In this document: positions 27,731 to 35,009 of the stretch, piece by piece
Layout: the number at the start of each line of letters is the position of its first letter
How positions within the stretch are numbered: the stretch's first letter is position 1
NCBI RefSeq assembly: GCF_026015985.1
Contig: NZ_CP110389.1
Span: forward strand, 5,426,001-5,490,000
Length of the DNA stretch: 64,000 nt
From: Rhodopseudomonas sp. P2A-2r
GTDB taxonomy: Bacteria > Pseudomonadota > Alphaproteobacteria > Rhizobiales > Xanthobacteraceae
Reading direction: 5' to 3'
Translations under genes and position numbers: made by a program
The notes under the pieces: generated by a model
What the model saw: only the letters and a program-made list of their open reading frames with translations
The model's database searches: none
Told to the model about the DNA's origin: nothing

Positions 27731-28051
27731 TCGCTTCTCCTGGAATGTCGCGCGATGAATGGTGCCGCGGATGGTTGCGCCGCCCGCATGTTACGGCACC
27801 GTCACGCACGAACGTCTGTCGCGGGGACGCATGGCCATGGAAGCCGCCGGCTGTGTCCGCAATTGAGAGACAGAGCGGTCATTTCGCGATGGTTTTGTGG
27901 GGCTCCGTCTTATATGCGGCAAAGCCCGGTGCCGATCCGGGTCTCACTGCCGCGCCCGCTCCCTGCAGTTTCGCTTTGTTCTGCTCACAACAGCCGGCTA
28001 CTACCACTGGCCGGATGACGCGACCTAAGCTTGCTGCAATGAACGGTGAGC
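27731..28051. other. 321-base gap between divergent genes
   Basis: This region separates the Gly/Ala-rich protein gene and the cytochrome c gene, which are divergent, so it should hold both promoters. I see no repeat family, no convincing ORF and no clear operator. Confidence 0.5.
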
Positions 28052-28450
28052 ATGATGCGGCGAACGATTGTTCCGACGACACTGGCATTTTGCAGCGCTC
28101 TGCTGTCGATCGACATGGCCGTCGCGCAGATGGCGCTGCCATCCGCCAAGCCGCTCGATGACGCCGCTTTGTTCAAGCAGCAATGCGCCACATGTCATAC
28201 CACGAATCTGGCCGACCCGCCGCGCCAGGGACCGTCGCTGGCGAGCGTGATCGGCCGCGAGGCCGGCAAGCAGGACGGCTTTCGCTATTCGGCGGGGCTG
28301 GCGCAGGCGCATTTCGTCTGGGACGAAAGCCGGCTCGATGCCTGGCTCACCAATCCGCAGGCGGTCGTCGCCGGCAGCAACATGGCCTACCGCCAGTCGA
28401 AGCCGGAGATTCGCGCCGCCGTCATCAACTATCTCAAGGGACTGAACTGA
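28052..28450 (+). CDS. periplasmic monohaem c-type cytochrome
   Basis: The 132-residue protein has a signal peptide ending near AVA|Q (about residue 26). A class I cytochrome domain follows, with CATCH at 45-49 as the haem attachment site and M111 (AGSNMAYR) as the likely sixth ligand. It is probably an electron acceptor in the periplasm. The stop is directly adjacent to the ATG of the VOC gene, and a gluconate-dehydrogenase-like pair follows, so it may take electrons from that enzyme. GGTGAG precedes tandem ATGs (28052 and 28055). Confidence 0.88.
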   Translation: MMRRTIVPTTLAFCSALLSIDMAVAQMALPSAKPLDDAALFKQQCATCHTTNLADPPRQGPSLASVIGREAGKQDGFRYSAGLAQAHFVWDESRLDAWLTNPQAVVAGSNMAYRQSKPEIRAAVINYLKGLN

Positions 28451-28846
28451 ATGGCCAAGCCTGTGCATTCGATGATCCGCGTGCTCGACGAAGCCCGTGC
28501 GCTGGATTTTTACGCCCGCGCCTTCGGGCTTGAAATCGCCGAGCGACTGGCATGGCCCGACTTCGCGCTGATCTATCTGCGCCACCCCTCCTCGCCGTTC
28601 GAGCTGGAACTGACCGTGAATTTCGACCGCAAGGAGCCCTATGTGATCGGCGACGGCTACGGCCATCTCGCCGTCGTCGTCGACGACGTCGATGCGGAGC
28701 ACGCGCGCTTCGAACGTGAAAAGCTGTCGCCGGGACCGCTGCGCGATTTCAAGCATGACGGCCGCACGATGGCGCGGTTCTTCTTCGCCACCGATCCAGA
28801 TGGCTACAAGATCGAGGTGATCGAGAAGGGCGGACGTTTCGGATAG
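28451..28846 (+). CDS. VOC-family (glyoxalase I-like) protein
   Basis: The 131-residue protein has paired beta-alpha-beta-beta-beta modules: HSMIRVLDEARALDFYARAFGL in the first, GYGHLAVVVDDVDAEHARFE and DPDGYKIEVIEKGGRF in the second. Positions equivalent to metal ligands (H7, E53, H75, E127 in this numbering) are plausible, and the ending resembles lactoylglutathione lyase. The substrate is not certain. The ATG abuts the cytochrome stop with no gap. Confidence 0.82.
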   Translation: MAKPVHSMIRVLDEARALDFYARAFGLEIAERLAWPDFALIYLRHPSSPFELELTVNFDRKEPYVIGDGYGHLAVVVDDVDAEHARFEREKLSPGPLRDFKHDGRTMARFFFATDPDGYKIEVIEKGGRFG

Positions 28847-28891
28847 CAGCTCAACGACCAAGATTATAAAAATACTTTCAGGGAGGATCAT

Positions 28892-29434
28892 ATGAGAGAA
28901 GTTGATCGACGCAGCCAGTACAGCCGCCGGATCTTTCTTCAGGGCGCAGCGACCGCAGTGCCCGTAGCCGCCGCGATCGGCGCCGCCGGCATCGAGGATG
29001 CCTGGGCCGCCGACGCCACCGCGCTGGCGCCCGCGACCCTGAAAACCATGGTCAAAGTGGCGCGCGATATCTATCCGCACGATTTCCTCGGCGACAGCTA
29101 CTACATCACCGCCATCAAGCCGTGGGATGGCAAGGCCGCCGCCGATCCTGCCGTCAAGGCGATGCTGGAAGACGGCGTGCGCCGGCTCGATGCCGACGCC
29201 AAGGACCGCCACAAGGTCGCCTATGCACAGGTGCCGTGGGAGGCCGATCGCGTCGTGCTGCTGCAGGGCATCGAACAGACCGCGTTCTTCAAGACGTTGC
29301 GCGGCGACCTCGTGGTGTCGCTCTACAACCAGGAGCAGCTGTGGCCGAAATTCGGCTACGAGGGCTCCTCGGCCGAGCATGGCGGCTACATCAAGCGCGG
29401 CTTCAACGACATCGACTGGCTGCCGAAGGCCTGA
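28892..29434 (+). CDS. gluconate 2-dehydrogenase subunit 3-family protein, Tat-exported
   Basis: The 180-residue protein has a twin-arginine signal (YSRRIFLQGAATAVPVAAAI, cut near AWA|AD). The mature part has the small-subunit features of the family: LKTMVKVARDIYPHD and LVVSLYNQEQLWPKFGYEG. In FAD-dependent sugar or alcohol dehydrogenases this subunit carries the folded catalytic partner across the membrane through Tat. GGGAGG lies about eight bases before the ATG. The GMC oxidoreductase gene follows after 35 bases and has no signal of its own, which fits the hitchhiker model. Confidence 0.88.
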   Translation: MREVDRRSQYSRRIFLQGAATAVPVAAAIGAAGIEDAWAADATALAPATLKTMVKVARDIYPHDFLGDSYYITAIKPWDGKAAADPAVKAMLEDGVRRLDADAKDRHKVAYAQVPWEADRVVLLQGIEQTAFFKTLRGDLVVSLYNQEQLWPKFGYEGSSAEHGGYIKRGFNDIDWLPKA

Positions 29435-29469
29435 ACGACATCGCGCAACAAAGGTTGGGAGGATACAGC

Positions 29470-31038
29470 ATGGCTAAATTCGATCTCAATGACGATGGCG
29501 TGGTGGTGATCGTCGGCTCCGGCGCCGGCGGCGGCACGCTCGGCAATGAACTGGCGCAGAAGGGCATCAAGGTGGTGATCCTGGAGGCCGGCGCGCGCAA
29601 CGAAATCCAGGACTTCGTCAACAACGAATGGGAGAGCTTCACGCAGCTCGCCTGGACCGACATGCGCACCACTTCGGGCTCGTGGCGCGTCGCAAAAGAC
29701 TTCGCCAACCTGCCGGCCTGGATCGTCAAGTCGGTCGGCGGCTCCACTGTGCACTGGGCCGGCGCGTCGCTGCGCTTCGACGAGCATGAATTCCGCACCC
29801 GCAGCGTCTATGGCAACGTGCCCGGCGCCAACCTGCTGGACTGGCCGATCACGCTCGCCGAGCTGGAGCCGTGGTATGCCCGCGCCGAGAACAAGATGGG
29901 CGTGACGCGCACCAACAACATCCCCGGCCTGCCCGGCAACAACAACTACAAGGTCATGGAAGCCGGCGCTAAGAAGGTCGGCTACAAGGAGGTCCATACC
30001 GGCCGCATGGCAATCAACAGCGAGCCGCGCGACGGGCGCGGCTCGTGCCAGCAGATTGGCTTCTGCTTCCAGGGTTGCAAGTCCGGCGCCAAGTGGTCGA
30101 CGCTGTACACCGAAATCCCGAAGGGCGAAGCCACCGGCAATCTCGAAGTGCGACCGGGCTGCATGGCGCTGAAGATCGAGCACGACGCCTCCGGCAAGGT
30201 CACCGCAGTGGTCTATGCCGACGATGCCGGCAAGACGCAGCGCCAGAAGGCCCGCATCATCGCGGTGGCCGGCAATTCGATCGAGAGCCCGCGCCTGCTG
30301 CTCAACAGCGCCTCTAGCACCTTCAGCGACGGCCTTGCCAACTCCTCCGGCCAGGTCGGCCGCAACTACATGCGGCACATGACCGGCAGCGTCTATGCGG
30401 CATTCGAGAAGTCGGTGCACATGTATCGCGGCACCACCATGGCCGGCATCATCCGCGACGAGGCGCGGCATGATCCGTCACGCGGCTTCCTCGGCGGTTA
30501 CGAGATGGAGACGTTGTCGCTCGGCCTGCCGTTCATGGCGGCGTTCCTCAATCCCGGCGCCTGGGGTCGGCCGTTCACCAGCGCCATGGAGCAATATCCG
30601 CGGATGGCCGGGATGTGGCTGGTCGGCGAGGACATGGCGCAGGAAACCAACCGCATCACGCTGGATCCCAAGGCCAAGGACAAGTTCGGCATGCCGGTCG
30701 CCAGCGTGCATTACGACGACCACCCCAACGACATCGCCATGCGCGACCACGCCTACCGACAGGGCGCGGCGGTCTATGAGGCGATCGGCGCCACCGTCAC
30801 CTATCCGACCACGCCCTATCCGAGCACGCACAACATGGGCACCAACCGCATGAGTGCTAAGGCGCGGGACGGCGTGGTCAACAAGTTCGGCCAGACCCAC
30901 GACATCAAGAACCTATTCGTCTCCGACGGCAGCCAGTTCACATCGGGCGCGGCGTGCAACCCGACCCTGACTATCGTCGCACTGGCGATCCGCCAGGCCG
31001 ACCACATCGCCGGCGCGATGCAGAAGAAGGATATTTGA
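29470..31038 (+). CDS. GMC-family FAD-dependent dehydrogenase, catalytic subunit
   Basis: The 522-residue protein has the N-terminal dinucleotide-binding VGSGAGGGTLGNELA (G16-x-G18-x-G20), the GMC segment SVGGSTVHWAGASLRFDEHEF, and the C-terminal active-site region (THNMGTNRMS; AACNPTLTIVALAIR) with the His and Asn expected of GMC enzymes. A motif C193-x5-C199-x3-C203 (GSCQQIGFCFQGCKSG) resembles the three-cysteine 3Fe-4S hinge of bacterial FAD glucose dehydrogenases. Together with the small subunit and the upstream cytochrome it forms a probable periplasmic dehydrogenase. The substrate (sugar, polyol or sugar acid) is unknown. GGGAGGAT precedes the ATG. Confidence 0.88.
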   Translation: MAKFDLNDDGVVVIVGSGAGGGTLGNELAQKGIKVVILEAGARNEIQDFVNNEWESFTQLAWTDMRTTSGSWRVAKDFANLPAWIVKSVGGSTVHWAGASLRFDEHEFRTRSVYGNVPGANLLDWPITLAELEPWYARAENKMGVTRTNNIPGLPGNNNYKVMEAGAKKVGYKEVHTGRMAINSEPRDGRGSCQQIGFCFQGCKSGAKWSTLYTEIPKGEATGNLEVRPGCMALKIEHDASGKVTAVVYADDAGKTQRQKARIIAVAGNSIESPRLLLNSASSTFSDGLANSSGQVGRNYMRHMTGSVYAAFEKSVHMYRGTTMAGIIRDEARHDPSRGFLGGYEMETLSLGLPFMAAFLNPGAWGRPFTSAMEQYPRMAGMWLVGEDMAQETNRITLDPKAKDKFGMPVASVHYDDHPNDIAMRDHAYRQGAAVYEAIGATVTYPTTPYPSTHNMGTNRMSAKARDGVVNKFGQTHDIKNLFVSDGSQFTSGAACNPTLTIVALAIRQADHIAGAMQKKDI

Positions 31039-31065
31039 GGGAGCGAACATAGCTCATGGGACTCG

Positions 31066-31200
31066 TGTCCCGGACGCAGTGCAATGCGACGCCTCTCGGC
31101 GGCGTAGTGCACTGCAGATCCGGGACCGCCTCAGGCTCCGAGCTTGGTAAGGTCCCGGATCTGCGGAGCAGCGTAAGAACGCTGCACCGCGTCCGGGACA
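31066..31200. repeat. dispersed repeat, family C, copy 3
   Basis: The ends are inverted: GTCCCGGACGCAGTGCAATGC on the left and GCTGCACCGCGTCCGGGAC on the right. The middle holds the shared GGTCCCGGATCTGCGGAGCAGCG box. It lies between the GMC gene and a convergent RHH gene. Confidence 0.8.
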
Positions 31201-31218
31201 CGATTGAAACCGTCGCCC

Positions 31219-31533
31219 CTACTCCGCTGCGTCCAGCATCTGGGTGGCGTCGAAGGCGCCGACAGCGGCCGACGCCGCGCGCGAGCGGTAGATCAGGCAG
31301 GAACAGCGCAGCAGCGAGGCAAAATTGCTGACCTCGCCGCGATGATCGAGCACCTCGTCGTGCAAGGTGGTGCAGAACTTCGCCAGGCTGAGGCCCTGCT
31401 GCGCGGCAATCTCCTCCAGCGTGTCCCAGAACGACATTTCCAGCCGGATCGAGGTGGAATGGCCGCCGATCCGCAAGGAGCGGGTTTGCGATTCGTAGTC
31501 GCGCGACGGCTGATGGGCGAACAGCGTGCACAT
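31219..31533 (-). CDS. ribbon-helix-helix domain protein (RHH_4 type)
   Basis: The 104-residue protein has the RHH_4 core: RSLRIGGHSTSIRLEMSFWD (DNA-contact beta strand), then TLEEIAAQQGLSLAKFC and LHDEVLDHRG helices, and SNFASLLRCSCLIYRSR. Members are small DNA-binding proteins common in Rhizobiales, with targets mostly unknown. There is no toxin-like neighbour. The C-terminal 20 residues are variable. Confidence 0.85.
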   Translation of the reverse strand: MCTLFAHQPSRDYESQTRSLRIGGHSTSIRLEMSFWDTLEEIAAQQGLSLAKFCTTLHDEVLDHRGEVSNFASLLRCSCLIYRSRAASAAVGAFDATQMLDAAE

Positions 31534-31605
31534 GGCGTTTTTCCCGTGTTTTTTAGAGCTTTTCCAAACGATATACCGGGCGGCGCGCCGTCACAATAAA
31601 TTCGC

Positions 31606-31651
31606 TGTGTCCGTGTTCTGGACGCGCTGCACCACGTCCGGGGAACGGAAC
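31606..31651. repeat. fragment of family C repeat
   Basis: A short piece (GTTCTGGACGCGCTGCACCACGTCCGGGGAACGG region) matches the ends of the longer copies at 26638 and 31066. It lies between the RHH gene and mutL. Confidence 0.5.
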
Positions 31652-31743
31652 TCGGCGCGATAACAGCGGGGAGAGATCCTGCCTGCCCCTCCCGCAGCCC
31701 GGTAAAACCGCCTAAATTGGGCGCCCGCCCCCAGAGTCGCGCC

Positions 31744-33576
31744 ATGCCCGTCCGCCAGCTGCCCGAAATGATCGTCAACCGCATCGCCGCCGGCGAGGTG
31801 GTGGAGCGCCCGGCCAGCGTGGTCAAGGAACTGGTCGAGAACGCCATCGACGCCGGCTCGAGCCGCATCGACATCTTCACCGACGGCGGCGGCCGGCGAA
31901 AGATCGCCATCACCGACGATGGCGGGGGCATGACCCATGCCGATCTGACGCTAGCGGTCGACCGCCACGCCACCTCGAAGCTCGACGACGAGGACCTGCT
32001 GGCGATCCGCACGCTGGGCTTTCGCGGCGAAGCGCTGCCGTCGATCGGCGCGGTGGCCCGGCTCGGGATCACGACGCGCCACGCCGGCGAGCCGCATGCC
32101 TGGTCGATGAGCGTCGAGGGCGGCGTCAAGGCACCCATCGTGCCGGCCGCGCTGACCAAGGGCACCCGCGTCGAGGTCAGCGATCTCTTCTATGCGACGC
32201 CGGCGCGGCTGAAATTCCTCAAGACCGACCGCACCGAGGCCGAAGCGATCCGCGAGGTCATCCGCCGCCTTGCCATGGCGCGGCCGGACATCGCCTTCTC
32301 CATGGCCGGCGAAGAGCGCGCACCGGTGACCTGGGCGGCGGCACTGCCCGGCCCCGCGGGCCAACTGACAAGGCTCGGCGATATCCTCGGCGCCGAGTTT
32401 CGCCTCAGCGCCATCGAGGTCCGCTCCGAGCGCGAAGGCGTGGTGGTGCAAGGCTTTGCCGCAGCACCCTCGCTGACCCGCGCCAATGCGCTCGGCCAGT
32501 ATCTGTTCGTCAACGGCCGGCCGGTGCGCGACAAGCTGATCATCGGCGCGGTGCGCGCCGCCTATTCCGATTATCTGCCGCGCGACAGGCATCCGGTGGT
32601 GGCGCTGTTCGTGACGCTGGACCCGCAGGAGGTCGACGCCAATGTGCATCCGGCCAAGACCGAGGTGCGCTTCCGCAATGCCGGGCTGGTGCGTGGACTG
32701 ATCGTGCACGCGCTGAAGGAAGGCCTCGCCCGCGAGGGGCGTCGCACCGCCGCCAACAGCGACGGCGCGGTGCTGGCCTCGTTCCGCCCCAACTTCGCGC
32801 CGAATTTTCCGCCGCGCCCGGCAACCAACTGGGACTGGCGGGCGTCGCCGTCTTATCCGGCCAACTATGCGACAGGCCCGATGCCATCGTTCGATGGCAG
32901 CGCGGCCCTTGCCGAACCCGGCCAGGCCGCCTTCGATGTCGGCGGCCCCTCCGCCGATGTGCGCTTCGAGGTGGCCCCCGATCCAGACCAGATCGACCGG
33001 CCGCTGGGCGCCGCGCGGGCGCAGATCCACGAGAACTACATCGTCGCGCAGACCCGCGACGGCATGATCGTGGTCGACCAGCATGCCGCCCACGAGCGCA
33101 TCGTCTACGAGAAGCTCAAGGCCTCGATCGCTCGCAACGGCGTGCAGCGGCAATTGCTGCTGATTCCGGAGATCGTCGAGATGGACGAGAGCACCGTGGA
33201 GAAGCTGGTCGACCGCGCCGAGGAACTGGCGTCGTTCGGCCTCGCCATCGACTCCTTCGGCCCCGGCGCCATCGCGGTGCGCGAGACACCGTCGCTGCTC
33301 GGCAAGACCAATGCCGGCGCGCTGCTGCGCGATCTCGCCGAGCACATGGCGGAATGGGATGAAGCTTTGCCACTGGAGCGCCGGCTGATGCACGTCGCCG
33401 CCACCATGGCCTGCCACGGCTCGGTGCGCTCCGGCCGCCGGCTGCGGCCCGAGGAAATGAACGCGCTGCTGCGCGAAATGGAAGACACGCCGAACTCCGG
33501 CCAGTGCAACCACGGCCGCCCTACCTATGTGGAGCTCAAGCTGGCGGATATCGAGAAACTGTTCGGGCGGAGATGA
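31744..33576 (+). CDS. mutL: DNA mismatch repair protein MutL (endonuclease-type)
   Basis: The 610-residue protein has an N-terminal GHKL ATPase (IAAGEVVERPASVVKELVEN; NAIDAGSS; DDGGGM; RHATSKL; GFRGEALPSI), a Pro-rich variable linker (about 345-410), and a C-terminal dimerisation domain with the metal-dependent nicking motif DQHAAHERIVYE, which fits DQHA(x)2E(x)4E. CNHGRPT near the end is also typical. The latent nickase fits organisms lacking MutH. The ATG at 31744 starts the conserved MPVRQLPEMIVNRIAAGE. Confidence 0.95.
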   Translation: MPVRQLPEMIVNRIAAGEVVERPASVVKELVENAIDAGSSRIDIFTDGGGRRKIAITDDGGGMTHADLTLAVDRHATSKLDDEDLLAIRTLGFRGEALPSIGAVARLGITTRHAGEPHAWSMSVEGGVKAPIVPAALTKGTRVEVSDLFYATPARLKFLKTDRTEAEAIREVIRRLAMARPDIAFSMAGEERAPVTWAAALPGPAGQLTRLGDILGAEFRLSAIEVRSEREGVVVQGFAAAPSLTRANALGQYLFVNGRPVRDKLIIGAVRAAYSDYLPRDRHPVVALFVTLDPQEVDANVHPAKTEVRFRNAGLVRGLIVHALKEGLAREGRRTAANSDGAVLASFRPNFAPNFPPRPATNWDWRASPSYPANYATGPMPSFDGSAALAEPGQAAFDVGGPSADVRFEVAPDPDQIDRPLGAARAQIHENYIVAQTRDGMIVVDQHAAHERIVYEKLKASIARNGVQRQLLLIPEIVEMDESTVEKLVDRAEELASFGLAIDSFGPGAIAVRETPSLLGKTNAGALLRDLAEHMAEWDEALPLERRLMHVAATMACHGSVRSGRRLRPEEMNALLREMEDTPNSGQCNHGRPTYVELKLADIEKLFGRR

Positions 33577-33598
33577 ATTTTTCGCGCCGCAAACTCAG

Positions 33599-33697
33599 CT
33601 GTCATCGCCCGCGAAAGCGGGCGATCCAGTATCCGGCGGCGTCAGTGATTTACGCGATACTTGTGTCTACTGGATGCCCCGCTTTCGCGGGGCATGG
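33599..33697. repeat. composite palindromic repeat, family B, copy 3
   Basis: The left hairpin is TGTCATCGCCCGCGAAAGCGGGCGAT, followed by CCAGTAT. The right part is TACTGGATGCCCCGCTTTCGCGGGGCATGG. It is the cleanest two-hairpin copy and lies between convergent mutL and the VOC gene. Confidence 0.85.
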
Positions 33698-33730
33698 CAG
33701 CCTGTGTGAGGCAGGCGCGTCCCCCAACGC

Positions 33731-34123
33731 TCACTGATACTTCTCGTTGCGCTCCAGCAATTCGATCGACACGCCCTGCGGCGCGCGGATGAAGCAGATG
33801 CGCACCCCTGGATTGAGCGTGAACGGCTCCTTGGTGAACTCGACGCCTTTGGCCTTCAACGAGGCCGCGACCGCGTCGATATCGGTCACGCTCAGCCCGA
33901 AATGATCCAGCCCCTGATACGGCGTCACCGGCGGCGGATTGACGCCCATGTCGGGCGTGACCGGCGCGAGGAAGATCATGGCGCCGCCCAGCTTGATATT
34001 GACGCGGCCCGGGGCACGCACGATCTCGGCGCCGAGCATGTCGGCAAACCACTGCGCGGTGGCTTCGACATTCGGCGTGCGGATATGGACATGATCCCAA
34101 GTGTAGTTCGGCGTGACGGACAT
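33731..34123 (-). CDS. VOC-family protein (glyoxalase/epimerase-like)
   Basis: The 130-residue protein contains YTWDHVHIRTPNVEATAQWF, then GLDHFGLSVTDIDAVAASLK and FIRAPQGVSIELLERN, the two-module vicinal oxygen chelate fold with metal-ligand-like H15, H76 and E125. It could be a glyoxalase, an epimerase or a resistance-type protein, and the sequence does not decide. GAGAG precedes the ATG at 34123. A TTG one codon earlier was not used. It is monocistronic, with repeats on both sides. Confidence 0.78.
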   Translation of the reverse strand: MSVTPNYTWDHVHIRTPNVEATAQWFADMLGAEIVRAPGRVNIKLGGAMIFLAPVTPDMGVNPPPVTPYQGLDHFGLSVTDIDAVAASLKAKGVEFTKEPFTLNPGVRICFIRAPQGVSIELLERNEKYQ

Positions 34124-34145
34124 CAAGCTCTCCTCAACGTTTCTT

Positions 34146-34227
34146 GTAGGATGGGTAGAGCGCAGCGAAACCCATCAGTAGCGAGCACCAGGAGAAGATG
34201 GGTTTCGCTGCGCTCTGCCCATCCTAC
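34146..34227. repeat. inverted repeat, family D (GTAGGATGGGTAGAGCGCAGCGAAACCCATC)
   Basis: Two arms of about 30 bases (34146-34177 and 34197-34227) are inverted around a 20-base centre. Related but more diverged structures occupy 42983-43142 and 49508-49621. Confidence 0.85.
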
Positions 34228-34230
34228 GAT

Positions 34231-34791
34231 CTACGTATTGGCAAACCTCAAAAACGTGAACTCGGTGTCGTCATAGGCGCGGCGTTCGAGTTCTTCGAAG
34301 CGGTCCGGCGCGACGAAGCCGGCGGCCTTGTGCTCCTCGACCACCAGTAGCGCGTCCGGCGTCAGCCAGCCGCCGTCTCGCAAGGACGCCAGCGCCTTCT
34401 CGGCGAGCTTCATGCGATAGGGCGGATCGAGAAACACGAGGCTGAACGGCTCGACCGGATGCGCCGGCCCGAGATCGGCGGCGTCGCGGCGATACACTTT
34501 GGTCACACCGCCGAGGCCGAGCGCCTCGACATTGTTGCGCAACAGCGCGCGCGCCTCGGCACCGTTGTCGACGAACAGCGTGAAGCCGGCGCCGCGCGAC
34601 ACCGCCTCGATACCGAGCGCGCCGGTGCCGGCGAACAGGTCGAGCACGCGGGCGTCGAGCACCGGATTGTCGTAGGCATGGATCAGGATGTTGAACAGCG
34701 CCTCGCGCAGCCGGTCCGCCGTGGGGCGGATCGCCTGGGTCTGCGGTGACGCAATGTTGCGGCCCTTCAGCCGCCCGCCAACGACGCGCAT
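34231..34791 (-). CDS. rsmD: 16S rRNA (guanine(966)-N2)-methyltransferase RsmD
   Basis: The 186-residue protein starts MRVVGGRLKGRNIASP, followed by RPTADRLREALFNIL, the SAM motif VLDLFAGTGALGIEAVSRG and the catalytic FLDPPYRM. All are RsmD hallmarks. It methylates G966 in 30S assembly. It lies downstream of the rRNA pseudouridine synthase gene on the same strand, about 220 bases and one repeat away, so the two rRNA-modification genes may be cotranscribed. Confidence 0.94.
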   Translation of the reverse strand: MRVVGGRLKGRNIASPQTQAIRPTADRLREALFNILIHAYDNPVLDARVLDLFAGTGALGIEAVSRGAGFTLFVDNGAEARALLRNNVEALGLGGVTKVYRRDAADLGPAHPVEPFSLVFLDPPYRMKLAEKALASLRDGGWLTPDALLVVEEHKAAGFVAPDRFEELERRAYDDTEFTFLRFANT

Positions 34792-34840
34792 TAGAGGGCT
34801 CGCATCGTTGGTAACAAAGCCGCGGCCTGCATGTTTTGGT

Positions 34841-34954
34841 CCCCTCCCCCTTGCGGGGAGGGTGGCTGCGCGCAGCGCAGACGGGAGAGGGGAGCCGCGG
34901 GCGATGTCGCTTGTGGCTCACCCCTCTCCTGACCCTCCCCCGCAAGGGGAGGGG
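34841..34954. repeat. inverted repeat, family E (CCCCTCCCCCTTGCGGGGAGGG)
   Basis: The outer arms CCCCTCCCC...GGGGAGGGG and inner GGGAGAGGGGAGCC...GGCTCACCCCTCTCC pair across 114 bases between rluB and rsmD. The element is purine/pyrimidine-skewed and could form a long cruciform. Only one copy is seen in this window. Confidence 0.8.
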
Positions 34955-35009
34955 ACATTGCGGTCGGAGCGCTACAAAAAATCGATCGCATCGACATCAC
35001 GCAGCCAGC

